In this document: piece by piece, positions 1-8,664 of the stretch
How positions within the stretch are numbered: position 1 is the first letter of the stretch
How the letters are laid out: the number at the start of each line of letters is the position of its first letter
DNA from: Glutamicibacter creatinolyticus
Lineage (GTDB): Bacteria; Actinomycetota; Actinomycetes; Actinomycetales; Micrococcaceae
Length of the DNA stretch: 64,000 bases
Assembly (NCBI RefSeq): GCF_006094275.1
Contig: NZ_CP034412.1
Coordinates: 558,001 to 622,000 of the forward strand
Direction: 5' to 3'
Notes under the pieces: generated by a model
What the model saw: the letters and a program-made list of their open reading frames with translations, nothing else
What the model was told of the DNA's origin: nothing
Databases searched by the model: none
Program-made: the position numbers and the translations under genes

Positions 1-61
1 TGCGCCAAACTTGGGCCAAACCTGGGGCACCGGGGAGCGGGGATGGGCTGGCAACGCAGGA

Positions 62-724
62 TCAGCGGCTGACGTCCAGGGCTCTGCCCCGGAGCACAAA
101 ATGCCCGTCCTGCCGGTGAACCTGCACCTGCTCCAGGTTTTGCACCACGAAATCAGCATCGGAGAGCTCTTGGGCAGCGTGGGAGGTCGCGACGGCCAGT
201 ACCGTGGCTCCGGCCGCCCTTCCGGCGTGAATGCCGGCCGGGGCATCTTCGATCACCAGCGCTTGTGAGGGAGCTACCCCTAGCCGCTGTGCCGCCAACA
301 GGTACCCCTGCGGATCCGGTTTGCCCTGCGACACGTCTTCGGCGCTGATGAAAACTTGCGGGGACGGCAACCCTGCTGCCGTCAAACGGGCACGCATGAG
401 CTGCGCGCCACCCGAGGTGACCACGCCCCAACGCTGCGCAACGAGACCTTGAAGCATGCTTGAAACTCCCGGCAGCGCCACAACACCGTCCAGGTCAGCA
501 AGCTCCATCTCGAGCAGTACGGCACACGCCTCGTCGACCTGATCCGCCGGCAGCAGCATGGAGACCACATCCTCGGTACGCCGACCGTGGCTCTGGGTGA
601 GGATACGGGCCGCATCAAACCCATAGCGCTCAGCCCACGTCCGCCAGGTCCGTTCGACCGCGGGAGTCGAATCCACCAACGTTCCGTCAATATCGAACAG
701 TAAGGCCTTTGCGCGCAGTTCCAT
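62..724 (-). CDS. HAD-superfamily phosphatase (sugar/phosphoglycolate type)
   Basis: A 220-residue HAD hydrolase, probably a cytoplasmic phosphatase for a sugar phosphate or phosphoglycolate-like substrate. Seen: motif I near residues 11-17 (DIDGTLV) with the nucleophilic and acid Asp, a small helical cap after it, a Thr/Ser motif II (VVTSGG), a Lys in GKPDP, and motif IV VIEDAPAGIHAGRAAG. The length is normal for the beta-phosphoglucomutase-like subgroup. The ATG is preceded directly by GGAGGA with almost no spacer; an in-frame TAG just upstream rules out a longer start. The substrate cannot be read from sequence. It lies alone downstream of the nuclease/helicase gene, about 270 bp away. Bases 1-61 hold nothing I recognise. 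Confidence 0.88.
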   Translation of the reverse strand: MELRAKALLFDIDGTLVDSTPAVERTWRTWAERYGFDAARILTQSHGRRTEDVVSMLLPADQVDEACAVLLEMELADLDGVVALPGVSSMLQGLVAQRWGVVTSGGAQLMRARLTAAGLPSPQVFISAEDVSQGKPDPQGYLLAAQRLGVAPSQALVIEDAPAGIHAGRAAGATVLAVATSHAAQELSDADFVVQNLEQVQVHRQDGHFVLRGRALDVSR

Positions 725-998
725 TCCTCCAGCCTACTGACCCCGCACTGCCCCCTGAGCGGTGCCCAGCTGCAGAATAGATTCAGCCGCCATGCTGCTA
801 CGGTCTTTTGCCCACCATGGACGGTCAGAACGCCGCTTGCCCGCTGGTTCCGTTGGTGCGGGTGGTTGACCGCGACCCGTCTTTCCCGTTGCGTCAGTCA
901 GTACGCGTCTGTCGAGGCGGGCCGCTGAAGTCTTGCCCGATGAGCCCACAACCTCTTTCCTCCCCATGAAGGAAGCCGGATGCTGAGGATCTATGGTG

Positions 999-3900
999 CT
1001 AGAGGCTCAAGAACGCACCGAGCTGGGAGAGGTTGGGAATCGAGGTTGGCAGGTAGTCGGTCAGCCGCGGGGAACGCACAATCACCGCCCGCCATTGGCC
1101 GCGGGAGATCGCGACGTTGATCCGGTTGCGGTTGAGCAGAAAGTCGATGCCGCGGGCCGCGTCCTCGGCGCTGGAACAGGCCATGGAGACCAGCACCACC
1201 GGGGCCTCCTGGCCCTGGAACTTGTCTACGGTGCCCACCCGGACATCGGCGTAGCCGTTGTCCTGCAGCAACTGCTGCAACAGGTTCACCTGCGCGTTGT
1301 AGGCGGCCACCACCAGGATGTCGTGCTGTTCCAGGGGCCGCGGCGCCGATTGCGGGCCGTCGGCCCATTCCAGCCCCAGATGCTCATCCACCAGCCGCAG
1401 GATCTCGTGGGCCTCCTCCACGCTGCTGGTGGTGTTGCCGCGGTGCTCAACGAAACGGGTTTCCACCCCGGCCCCGGGCCCGGCCAGGTGCCGTTGCCCG
1501 GCGGCCGGGGCCGCCTGCAGCTGTCCGTCGTAGCTGAGCCGGGACACCTTCTCACACAGCTGTGGGTGCATGCGCCACGAGGCGTCCAGGAAGTAGCCCA
1601 GCTCGGCGGGCAGGATCGGGTGCCCGTCCGAAAGCCAGCCCAGCGCCGAAATGTCCACCGGCTGCGGGTGGGAGCCCTGCGTGACCTGCGGCAGCTGCTG
1701 CGGATCCCCGAGCAGCAGCAGGTTGCGGGCCGCCACGGAGACCGCCAGCGTGTTCGCCAGCGAATACTGTCCGGCTTCGTCGATCACCAGCAGGTCCAGG
1801 GCCCCGGGCGCCACCTGCTTGCCGGTCATGGTCCAGGCGGTCCCGCCGACCAGGCAGCCGCCCTCCTGCTCAAGCAGTTCGGCGACGGCGTTGGCCCCGG
1901 TATGCTGCCAGGGAACCTCCTTGCCGTGGTTGGGCTTCTTGCCCACCTGGTCCGCCGGAACCCCTGCCTGCACCGCCTTGTTCAGCACGTTTTCGATGAC
2001 AGCGTGGGACTGGGCGACGACCCCGATCTTCCAGCCGTGCTCCACCAGCTCGCGGATCACGTGGGAGGCCACGAAGGTCTTGCCGGTCCCCGGAGGGCCC
2101 TGCACCGCCAGGTAGGAGTTGTCCAGGTCCAATAGCGCGGCCACCACGGCCGGATAGACCTGGGCCGAACCGTCAACGACCTCCGGCGGCGGGGGAGCGG
2201 TGTAGCTCTTCAGCCGCGGAGGGCGGCGGCGCAGGATGTCCAGCCCGGCGGTGTCCGGCAGCGCCGGGACCATGGCGCCGACCTGGTTCGCGACCTGCGC
2301 CAGGGCCTGTTCAATGCTGGCGGTGCGCAGCGGCTGGTCCGGGGTCAACGCGACCGGCACCGCCCCATATTCGGGGACCCGGGTGGTGGACTTTTCCTGG
2401 ATCACCAGGTGGTCCTCGCCGACCTCCAGCACAGTGGCGTTGAACGCACCGCCGCGCACGGACTCATCAACCTCCATGCCCTCGGGCAGTGGATCGCCGA
2501 ACATGGCGAAGAAGCCGGTGCCTTCGGAAACCAGGGACCCCTCGGCCAAGGTCCCGTAGACCTTGGAGTGCCGCGCCAGGGTACGTGAACGCGGGGTTGG
2601 CTTGTGCCAGTCCTGCAGCACCTGTACCGAATCGACGGTGAATACGCCCCGCGTATCGGACCAGTCCTCCATGGGCGCGGCGAGCCGGTCGAAGTGCTCC
2701 CACCAGAACTGCTTGCGTTCCCGGCGGTGGTAACCGGTGGCTGCGGCCACCATGGCAATTGCCCGGTCATCCGCGCTCAACGCCTGCCCAGCCGGCAGCC
2801 CGGCGATGTAGCGCTGCAGCCGTTCCTCCTCTGCGGTGGGTTCCGCCGTCGAGTCCGGCAGCTGCTCCTGGGCCAGTGGCGCGGGGGCCTGGACCGGGCT
2901 GGCGGGAACCAGCCCGAGCAGCCAGTCGCGCAGCCGCAGGGTGGACAGGCAGTCATACTCGTTGTAGTCGGCGATGGACTCAAGCACCTGACGGGCCTCG
3001 GCCTCGCGCCCGGCATCCCGGGCCTGCATATAGTGTGCATAGGCGACCACCGAGGCCCCGGCATCCACCACGTCCCCGGAGCGCAGGTGCTCGCCCATGT
3101 AGAGCGGTTCAAGCTTCTTGATGGAGTAGGAACGCGTGGAGAGCACCAGTGAGTTGCGTACCGTTTCATACAGGTCCACCAGCAGCCCCTCGCGCAGCCA
3201 CTGATCGATGGCTTCCTCCCCGGTCACGTGCACCTGGGACAGGTTGCGCAGCGCCGACTTCTCATACGGGGCGTAATGGTAAATGCGCATGTGGGGGAAG
3301 CGTTCACGCCGGGCGGTGACGTAGTCGATGAACTGCAGGAACGCGGTGCGCTCCTCGCCGCGGTTGTGCGCCCAGAAGGGGCGGAACACCGGGGTGCCGG
3401 TGTCGTTTTCCACTACCCCGAACAGGTACTCCAGTCCCCAGCTGCCGTCGGCGGGCTCCTGGTACATGGGATCGCCCTCGAAGTCGAAGAAGATGTCTCC
3501 GGGATCAGGCGCCGGCAGCCGGTTGATGGTCTGTGTTTCCTTGATCCGGTAGGACACTGCGCCAACCTGCCCGTCGGGTTCGGCCAACCCCAGCTGCATG
3601 CGGGCCTGGTCGACGTAGCGGCCCAGCGCGGTGCCGGGGGCCGCCTCCACCTCGGCCAGCTGATGGATGCTGTGAATTCCGCGACGGCGCAGCTTGGCCC
3701 GCTGGGTCATGGACATGTTCGCCACCTGCAGCACATCCCCGGTGGCGTTGACCTGCTCGGCGCAGAAATCGCAGCGCCCACACACCTTGATGGCATCCGA
3801 ATCCCAGAGCACCGGGTTCCCGGACTGGCGGTGACGTTCGGTCAAGGCCAGGAATTTGCGCCGTTGGGCCCGGAACACCGGCAGGATTTCGGTGATCCGG

Positions 3901-4457
3901 TGCACCGAATGGGTGCCGTCGCCCAGCACCAGGGTTGCCTGCGGGCTGAGCGGGATGCCCTCGGTCTGCAGCTGGTCGGCGTAGGCTCCGAGCTGCAGCA
4001 ACGCGCTGACCCGGGCGTGCCGGGCCAGTTTGGTGTCCCACACCGCCCAGGACCCGTCGGGTTGGCGGACCAGGAAATCGGCGAACCCCACAAAGGAACC
4101 GTCATAGAAGGTGGCCTGGTAGACCACGTCCGCGCCGTTGCGCAACACTTCGAGGGTCTGTTCGTGGGCGGCCAACAATCCCTCATGGGTCATCACCGGA
4201 CGATCCGGGAAGGACTTCACGCCCCGGTGGGTCGCCGCGTCGTAGGGCCCGTACTTCTCCTCCAGCTCGGCCAGGATCCGCCGTTCGTGCACGTCGCCGA
4301 GCTCCGCGCTGCGTTCGAGCATCTCATCGGGGGCAAAGTGTGGCTTCGGACGCAGCCCCAGCTTGATGTCCAGCAGGTACAGCGACTGGTACTCGCACCC
4401 TACGGCGATGGCCAGGTCGCTGGCCGAGTAGATGAAACGGTCCTGGAGGAAGAACAC
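999..4457 (-). CDS. TM0106-family RecB-like nuclease fused to a SF1 helicase
   Basis: A 1152-residue nucleic-acid enzyme with three parts. Residues about 1-235 look like a PD-(D/E)XK (RecB/Cas4-like) nuclease: GFADFLV (Asp126), VWDTKL (Asp141, Lys143), followed by a CGRCDFC cysteine cluster near 226-232 that may bind Fe-S or zinc. Residues about 320-515 look like an RNase H-fold exonuclease (YprB/RNase_H_2 type): FFDFEGDP with D325/E327, HYAPYEK and a late NEYDC. Residues about 750-1150 are a Dna2/UPF1-like SF1 helicase: Walker A GPPGTGKT (about 787-794), DEAG, GDPQQLPQ, VDKFQGQE and VAISRGQ. The start is GTG, with AAAGG about 12 bases upstream. Its role is presumably DNA processing or repair; a defence role cannot be excluded. 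No partner gene is adjacent. Confidence 0.87.
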   Translation of the reverse strand: MFFLQDRFIYSASDLAIAVGCEYQSLYLLDIKLGLRPKPHFAPDEMLERSAELGDVHERRILAELEEKYGPYDAATHRGVKSFPDRPVMTHEGLLAAHEQTLEVLRNGADVVYQATFYDGSFVGFADFLVRQPDGSWAVWDTKLARHARVSALLQLGAYADQLQTEGIPLSPQATLVLGDGTHSVHRITEILPVFRAQRRKFLALTERHRQSGNPVLWDSDAIKVCGRCDFCAEQVNATGDVLQVANMSMTQRAKLRRRGIHSIHQLAEVEAAPGTALGRYVDQARMQLGLAEPDGQVGAVSYRIKETQTINRLPAPDPGDIFFDFEGDPMYQEPADGSWGLEYLFGVVENDTGTPVFRPFWAHNRGEERTAFLQFIDYVTARRERFPHMRIYHYAPYEKSALRNLSQVHVTGEEAIDQWLREGLLVDLYETVRNSLVLSTRSYSIKKLEPLYMGEHLRSGDVVDAGASVVAYAHYMQARDAGREAEARQVLESIADYNEYDCLSTLRLRDWLLGLVPASPVQAPAPLAQEQLPDSTAEPTAEEERLQRYIAGLPAGQALSADDRAIAMVAAATGYHRRERKQFWWEHFDRLAAPMEDWSDTRGVFTVDSVQVLQDWHKPTPRSRTLARHSKVYGTLAEGSLVSEGTGFFAMFGDPLPEGMEVDESVRGGAFNATVLEVGEDHLVIQEKSTTRVPEYGAVPVALTPDQPLRTASIEQALAQVANQVGAMVPALPDTAGLDILRRRPPRLKSYTAPPPPEVVDGSAQVYPAVVAALLDLDNSYLAVQGPPGTGKTFVASHVIRELVEHGWKIGVVAQSHAVIENVLNKAVQAGVPADQVGKKPNHGKEVPWQHTGANAVAELLEQEGGCLVGGTAWTMTGKQVAPGALDLLVIDEAGQYSLANTLAVSVAARNLLLLGDPQQLPQVTQGSHPQPVDISALGWLSDGHPILPAELGYFLDASWRMHPQLCEKVSRLSYDGQLQAAPAAGQRHLAGPGAGVETRFVEHRGNTTSSVEEAHEILRLVDEHLGLEWADGPQSAPRPLEQHDILVVAAYNAQVNLLQQLLQDNGYADVRVGTVDKFQGQEAPVVLVSMACSSAEDAARGIDFLLNRNRINVAISRGQWRAVIVRSPRLTDYLPTSIPNLSQLGAFLSL

Positions 4458-4561
4458 GTGGACAGGTGCCTTTCGTTGACCTGGAAGTTACCCTGTCAAC
4501 CTAGCACCGGTCCCCGACGTTTGTGGTGTGCCGGATCCTGCGTTCGGGCACTGGCCCTCTG

Positions 4562-4867
4562 CTACTTGGCCCGGCGCCCGCCGAAGATCAGCGAGGCGGC
4601 GGCCACTGCTGCACTGACGGTGTTGACCGCGGTCCACGGGCTCATGTTCTTGGCCAGCGGATGCGAACCGCCGAACGCCCCCAGATAGGCGGCGGTCAGG
4701 ATTACGGCCCGTGCGGTGCCGGCATCCTTCTTCCAGATCAGGAACGCGCCGGTGCCGGCGGCCGCCAGCACGGCTCCGCCCAGGGCGCGGTTGCGGGTGC
4801 TGCGGGCGGTGGCGAACCCTCCGGTCAGGCCGCCGACGGCCAAAGCGGTTGAGACGATACGCGACAT
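4562..4867 (-). CDS. Small actinobacterial membrane protein (about 101 aa)
   Basis: A 101-residue protein with three or four hydrophobic stretches (about residues 3-15, 28-46, 53-66 and 79-97) and a basic C-terminus (GGRRAK), so probably an inner-membrane protein. I do not recognise a defined family. The frame is open for 217 codons, but the ATG at 4867 is preceded by AAGGAG with a 6-base spacer, and the upstream extension is arginine- and serine-rich and implausible. It is divergent from the M50-like peptidase at 5067. Confidence 0.7.
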   Translation of the reverse strand: MSRIVSTALAVGGLTGGFATARSTRNRALGGAVLAAAGTGAFLIWKKDAGTARAVILTAAYLGAFGGSHPLAKNMSPWTAVNTVSAAVAAASLIFGGRRAK

Positions 4868-5066
4868 GGGTGCTCCTTGCGTCGGGGTGGTTGGTACTGA
4901 TGCCATCCTATGCCGAGCCCCTCCGGTTCCCGGGCGCTCGCCGCACGGGCCGGTAACGCGAGACCCGGCACGGGAGGACGGAAATCCGGGCGACGGGCCC
5001 GGTGTTGCGTAAGCTCGACTGCAGGCGCGCCGCCCGACGCGCCAATCAAAAGCTGAAAGGTGCGGT

Positions 5067-5786
5067 GTGGGAGAAACGCTCAACGCGATGTGGCAGCGGC
5101 TAAGCCTGCAGCATGAACTGCAGCTCAGCCCTTGGCAATGGGTGTTGCTGGGCGCACTGGTGGCGCTGCTGGTGTTGCCGCGACCCGCCTGGCGGCTGAC
5201 CGGGATGTACTCCACGCTGGTTCACGAGCTCGGGCACGTGGTGCTAGCGCTATTCACCGGCCGCTTTGTCACCGGGCTGCGCCTGGGCTGGGACCACTCC
5301 GGGGAGGTGGTCAGCCGGGGACGCGGCAAGGCCTCGGTGATCATCTCGGGCGTTGCCGGCTACCCGGCTCCGCTGTGGTGTTCGGCGGGACTGCTGGCCG
5401 CAACGGCGGCCGGCTACCCCGGACTGGCCCTGGGGGCCTACGCGATCCTCTTCTGCCTGGCCCTGGTTTTCGTGCGCAACCTCGCGGCCCTGCTGGTGTG
5501 CGTAGCCAGCGCGGCGCTGGCGTTGGGCATCGTGTTCTTCGCGCCGGTGGACATGTTCGTCTATGTGGCCCTGCTTTTGGCAGGGTTCCTGCTGGTCGCC
5601 GGGGCCCGGGACTGTCTGAAGCTGTTGGCCGTGCACACCTGGCGCCGGCAGGATGTGCGCCAATCCGACGCCTATCTGATCGGGGCGTCCACCGGAACGT
5701 TCTCGGGGATTTGGCTGCTGGTGATCCTGACGCTTGCCGGGAGCGGACTGTGGCTAGCGGTACGCAGTCTCATCCTGCTGATCTGA
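5067..5786 (+). CDS. M50B-like membrane metallopeptidase
   Basis: A 239-residue integral membrane protein with the zinc-protease motif HELGH near residue 55 (sequence LVHELGHVVLALFTG), typical of the actinobacterial M50B-like family. About five to six hydrophobic segments follow. Family knowledge suggests intramembrane proteolysis or an unknown membrane role; the substrate is unknown. The start is GTG with AAAGG 6 bases upstream. The 3' end overlaps the convergent YihY/BrkB gene by 33 bases, so the two transcripts must read through each other or end inside coding sequence. Confidence 0.82.
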   Translation: MGETLNAMWQRLSLQHELQLSPWQWVLLGALVALLVLPRPAWRLTGMYSTLVHELGHVVLALFTGRFVTGLRLGWDHSGEVVSRGRGKASVIISGVAGYPAPLWCSAGLLAATAAGYPGLALGAYAILFCLALVFVRNLAALLVCVASAALALGIVFFAPVDMFVYVALLLAGFLLVAGARDCLKLLAVHTWRRQDVRQSDAYLIGASTGTFSGIWLLVILTLAGSGLWLAVRSLILLI

Positions 5787-6956
5787 GGAGGCGGCCGGAT
5801 CGGCGGAGGCCTCGTGCTTCCTGATGAGATGCCGCATTCCCAGCCAGGCGGCGGTGGCGGCCCCGGCCGCGAAAATCAGCCGATGGTGCGACTTGTGCTG
5901 CGGAAGCATGGAACCGTCCGCGCTCTCCAACGGGTCCCCGCCGTGCTGGATCCGAATCTGCTGGGCGTGGACCAGGTCGCGGAAGTTGCTCAGTTCCCGG
6001 CGGGCAAAGAGCGTGTCATCGCGCACCGGGTACTGCAGTTCTTCATCGGCGGCCACCCCCTTGCGCAACTGCGACAGGCGGGAGAACTCGACGTCCACGA
6101 CCGCGCCCATCAGCAGGGCAATGTTGATGATCCAGCAGGCCACCACCAGGATGATTACACCGCCAATGGCGCCGTAGGTGGCCGAATAGGAAGCAAAGTT
6201 GGCGATATAGAAGGAAAAGCCGCCCACCGACAATCCCAGCACCACCAGGGCGCTGATGGTGCCGGTGGAGAACCATTTAAAGGGGCGCTTCACGTTCGGG
6301 GTGAAGTAGTACAGCAGTGCCAGGACCAACAGCGCCATGACAAACATGGTCGGTGGTTTGAGCCAGTTCAGTACGGTGGCGAATTGGTCTCCCAGCCCCA
6401 CCACGTTGCCTATGCCGCGGGCGACTGGCCCGGAGGTGACCAACAGTGCGAAGGAGACCACCATGACAATCATGATCAGGATGGTGATGCCCAGCATCTG
6501 GGGGCGGCGTTTCCACTGGGGACGGCCTTCTTGCACCTTGTACAGGCGGTTCATGGCGCGGCTGAAGGCGTTGACGTAGCCGGAGGTACTCCACAGGGCG
6601 CCGGCGATGCCCAGGAAAATGGTGAGGCTGGTGCCCGAGGTTTCGGCCGCCAGACCGGTCAGCAGCTGCTCGGCCATGTCCATGACCTGTTGGGCGTCTT
6701 CGCCCAGGTGCTCATGGCCCTGCGGGTTCAGCGCCTGGTGCAGGATCTCCAGGATCGCCTCGGTCGCTCCCTGGCTGGCACCCACCAGTGCGAGCAGAGA
6801 AACCAGGGCCAGGACCCCGGGAAAGAGCGCCAGCACCATGAAGTATGAAAGGGATGCCGCCGAGTCCAACCCGTTGTTGCGGAAGAACTCCCGCACCGCC
6901 CGGGAAAATGCCTGCAGGACTTCCGGTGCCTTGCGTGGGCTGGCACTACTGGTCAT
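5754..6956 (-). CDS. YihY/BrkB family inner-membrane protein
   Basis: A 400-residue membrane protein of the YihY/virulence factor BrkB family (formerly called RNase BN-like). Seen: the N-terminal FFRNNGLDSAASLSYFMVLALFPG motif region, SGYVNAFSRAMNRLYKV, and six membrane-spanning stretches across residues 35-305, then a hydrophilic C-terminal tail of about 95 residues. Function is not established for the family; a transporter or envelope role is usually inferred. The ATG has GAGAGGA upstream. It is convergent with, and overlaps, the M50B-like gene. Confidence 0.88.
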   Translation of the reverse strand: MTSSASPRKAPEVLQAFSRAVREFFRNNGLDSAASLSYFMVLALFPGVLALVSLLALVGASQGATEAILEILHQALNPQGHEHLGEDAQQVMDMAEQLLTGLAAETSGTSLTIFLGIAGALWSTSGYVNAFSRAMNRLYKVQEGRPQWKRRPQMLGITILIMIVMVVSFALLVTSGPVARGIGNVVGLGDQFATVLNWLKPPTMFVMALLVLALLYYFTPNVKRPFKWFSTGTISALVVLGLSVGGFSFYIANFASYSATYGAIGGVIILVVACWIINIALLMGAVVDVEFSRLSQLRKGVAADEELQYPVRDDTLFARRELSNFRDLVHAQQIRIQHGGDPLESADGSMLPQHKSHHRLIFAAGAATAAWLGMRHLIRKHEASADPAASSDQQDETAYR

Positions 6957-7399
6957 GGATGTCCTCTCGGCTCGTTTGGCGCACCAAGGGCAACGGGCAC
7001 CCTGATCAGTCCCACCCTACCCAAACTGGTCGGAAGCGCCCTGCTCAGAGCGGTCATGGCTACCGGATGACGAATGCGATTTCAGAAGCTGATCGGGTCG
7101 GTCATCTAGTGGGTTCTGGATGGTTCAAAGGCTCTGCCGGATCGCCCTCCGTTGCCTCATTGAGCTCGCCGGGAGCGTGCGGCAGCTTCCCAGCAAGGGA
7201 ACAGCTAATACCACATTTTGTAGCACGCATCACCCCAAATTCGCTTCCATCCAAATAACGTTTTGGTTCCAAAATTCGGTGCTCCGGGGTGTCTCGAAGA
7301 ACTTTTTTTGAAAATTTTTTAATGGGGTTGACTGCAACAAACGCCGATTCTGGAAGGAACCTGAGTTGCCAAGGGGGTCAGGGTGTGGGCTATCGTCAT
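6957..7399. other. Intergenic region between brkB-like gene and rpf leader
   Basis: No supportable gene. It should hold the minus-strand promoter of the BrkB-like gene and the start of the plus-strand rpf promoter region. It includes an unusually AT-rich patch at about 7290-7325 (runs of seven and six T around a GAAAA), which stands out in this GC-rich DNA. A 63-codon open frame at 7120-7311 has no ribosome binding site and looks random. Confidence 0.5.
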
Positions 7400-7400
7400 G

Positions 7401-7431
7401 GATAACGTTTCGATAACACTCGCAGTGTTAT
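7401..7431 (+). promoter_or_regulatory. Tandem GATAAC boxes and dyad upstream of rpf
   Basis: GATAACG at 7401 and GATAACA at 7412 form a direct repeat with 11-bp period, one helical turn. This layout resembles tandem-repeat sites of MtrA-type response regulators, which control rpf genes in mycobacteria and corynebacteria (inference). It is followed immediately by a perfect dyad, ATAACACT-CGC-AGTGTTAT at 7413-7431. Downstream hairpins at 7443-7484 (AAACGCC/GGCGTTT arms) and 7504-7517 (CGCTG-GGCG-CAGCG) suggest a structured leader of more than 100 nt before the rpf ATG. Confidence 0.5.
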
Positions 7432-7564
7432 GGGAAAAAGCAAAACGCCGCCGGAACTTCCGTGTGCCCATTCGGTAGGCGTTTCAGTAATGTCGAAATG
7501 CGACGCTGGGCGCAGCGCCAGGATGGCTTGGACAGCCTACGCGTGGGAAGAGCACTGGAGAACC

Positions 7565-8284
7565 ATGATCCAGCAGAAGAGCAAGAAGACCATCCGTCGC
7601 GGCACCGCCGCTCTGGCAGCAGTCGCCGTTGCAGGTGGCGCCATGGCCGTAGCAGCAGTTCCGGCCTCCGCAGCCAGCACCTGGGACGCCCTGGCTCAGT
7701 GCGAATCGAGCGGTAACTGGTCGACCAACACCGGTAACGGCTACTACGGTGGCCTGCAGTTCTCGGATTCCACCTGGAAGGCCTACGGCGGCAAGGGCTC
7801 GGCAGCCAACGCTTCGAAGGCTGAGCAGATCCGCGTTGCCACCAAGGTCCAGCAGGGCCAGGGCTGGGGCGCATGGCCCGCATGCTCGGCCAAGCTGGGT
7901 CTGAGCGGGAAGCCGACCGGCACCCCGAAGGCTCAGACCAAGAAGGCTGCTCCGCAGCAGAGCACCCAGAAGACCACTGCCAAGAAGTACACCACTCAGA
8001 AGGCTGCCCCGAAGAAGCAGACCACCCTGAAGTCGGTGGAGCGCACCGCAGTGAAGACTCAGTCCGGCAAGCACGTCGCACCGGTTGCCAAGGCTCCGGT
8101 ATACAACGTGAAGGCCACCGACTCGGGCAAGAACTACACCGTCAAGGCTGGCGACACCCTGTTCAAGATCGCCCAGGACCTGGGTCTGGACGACTGGCGT
8201 TCGCTGTTCTCGGTGAACAGCGACAAGCTGTCCAACCCGGACCTGATCTTCGTGGGTCAGACCCTGAACGTGCCGACCAAGTAA
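7565..8284 (+). CDS. rpf: Resuscitation-promoting factor Rpf with LysM domain
   Basis: A secreted peptidoglycan-cleaving enzyme (lysozyme/transglycosylase-like fold) that promotes regrowth of dormant cells. A 239-residue product: basic N-terminus, hydrophobic signal segment and AXA site near residue 36 (AVPASA), Rpf domain from about 37-112 with [13 protein letters not shown] (catalytic Glu47) and the conserved Cys46/Cys107 pair, a Lys/Gln/Thr-rich linker (about 115-185), and a C-terminal LysM ([14 protein letters not shown] to [10 protein letters not shown]) that binds peptidoglycan. This is the Micrococcus luteus Rpf architecture. The frame is open 45 codons further upstream, but the ATG at 7565 has GGAG just upstream and begins a proper signal peptide. 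Followed by a strong hairpin. Confidence 0.95.
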   Translation: MIQQKSKKTIRRGTAALAAVAVAGGAMAVAAVPASAASTWDALAQCESSGNWSTNTGNGYYGGLQFSDSTWKAYGGKGSAANASKAEQIRVATKVQQGQGWGAWPACSAKLGLSGKPTGTPKAQTKKAAPQQSTQKTTAKKYTTQKAAPKKQTTLKSVERTAVKTQSGKHVAPVAKAPVYNVKATDSGKNYTVKAGDTLFKIAQDLGLDDWRSLFSVNSDKLSNPDLIFVGQTLNVPTK

Positions 8285-8298
8285 CCACCTACCTGGTC

Positions 8299-8342
8299 TT
8301 CAGCCCCGGACACTGCCGCATGCGGCAATGTCCGGGGCTGAA
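8299..8342 (+). terminator. Strong hairpin terminator after rpf
   Basis: A 14-bp perfect stem (CAGCCCCGGACA core) closes over a second 7-bp stem (TGCCGCA/TGCGGCA) with a single C-A mismatch between. It starts 15 bases after the rpf stop. The T tract is weak, as is common in actinobacteria. Confidence 0.85.
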
Positions 8343-8664
8343 CACGTTAAAGAGGTACGCACCTTAACGGTAGGCAGAGCGGAGAATGCCTTCGAGCGTG
8401 AACTGACTGACTGCCCAACCACTGCATGGCGCACGCCATGCCGTCGGTGTTCCCCACAGGCAACACAGCACTCATCCGCGCGCTGCCCACTGAAGACACG
8501 AGCAGAGGCAAGAGTCACCTTTTGAAGCAAGTCGGCTAGACACCATCGAAGCCACGCGTTGCCGGAGCTTTCCCTATGGCGCAACGTAATACCCGTGCTG
8601 GTGGTTCACGGCAAGTCCACGCGAACACTGTGCACCTGCTGTCCGACCTGGGCATGATAGTTCC
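8343..8664. other. Intergenic region with an 18-bp dyad
   Basis: No supportable gene. The only clear structure is a perfect inverted repeat, GCATGGCG-CA-CGCCATGC, at 8424-8441. The following CoA-transferase ATG at 8665 has no Shine-Dalgarno sequence but has CATGAT six bases upstream, which would fit a -10 box and leaderless translation. Confidence 0.45.

Noticed and set aside
734-967. 77-codon minus-strand frame between the HAD gene and the nuclease-helicase
   Set aside because: No ribosome binding site, Arg/Lys/Gly-rich, no family resemblance.
993-2135. Long plus-strand open frame opposite the nuclease-helicase (and another at 3228-4688)
   Set aside because: Antisense shadows caused by GC-rich third positions; no domains, His/Gln/Arg-rich composition.
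7120-7311. 63-codon plus-strand frame upstream of rpf
   Set aside because: No ribosome binding site; ends in the AT-rich patch; composition looks random.
7432-7564. c-di-AMP (ydaO) riboswitch expected before an rpf gene
   Set aside because: The leader has hairpins but none of the conserved core blocks of that class that I know.
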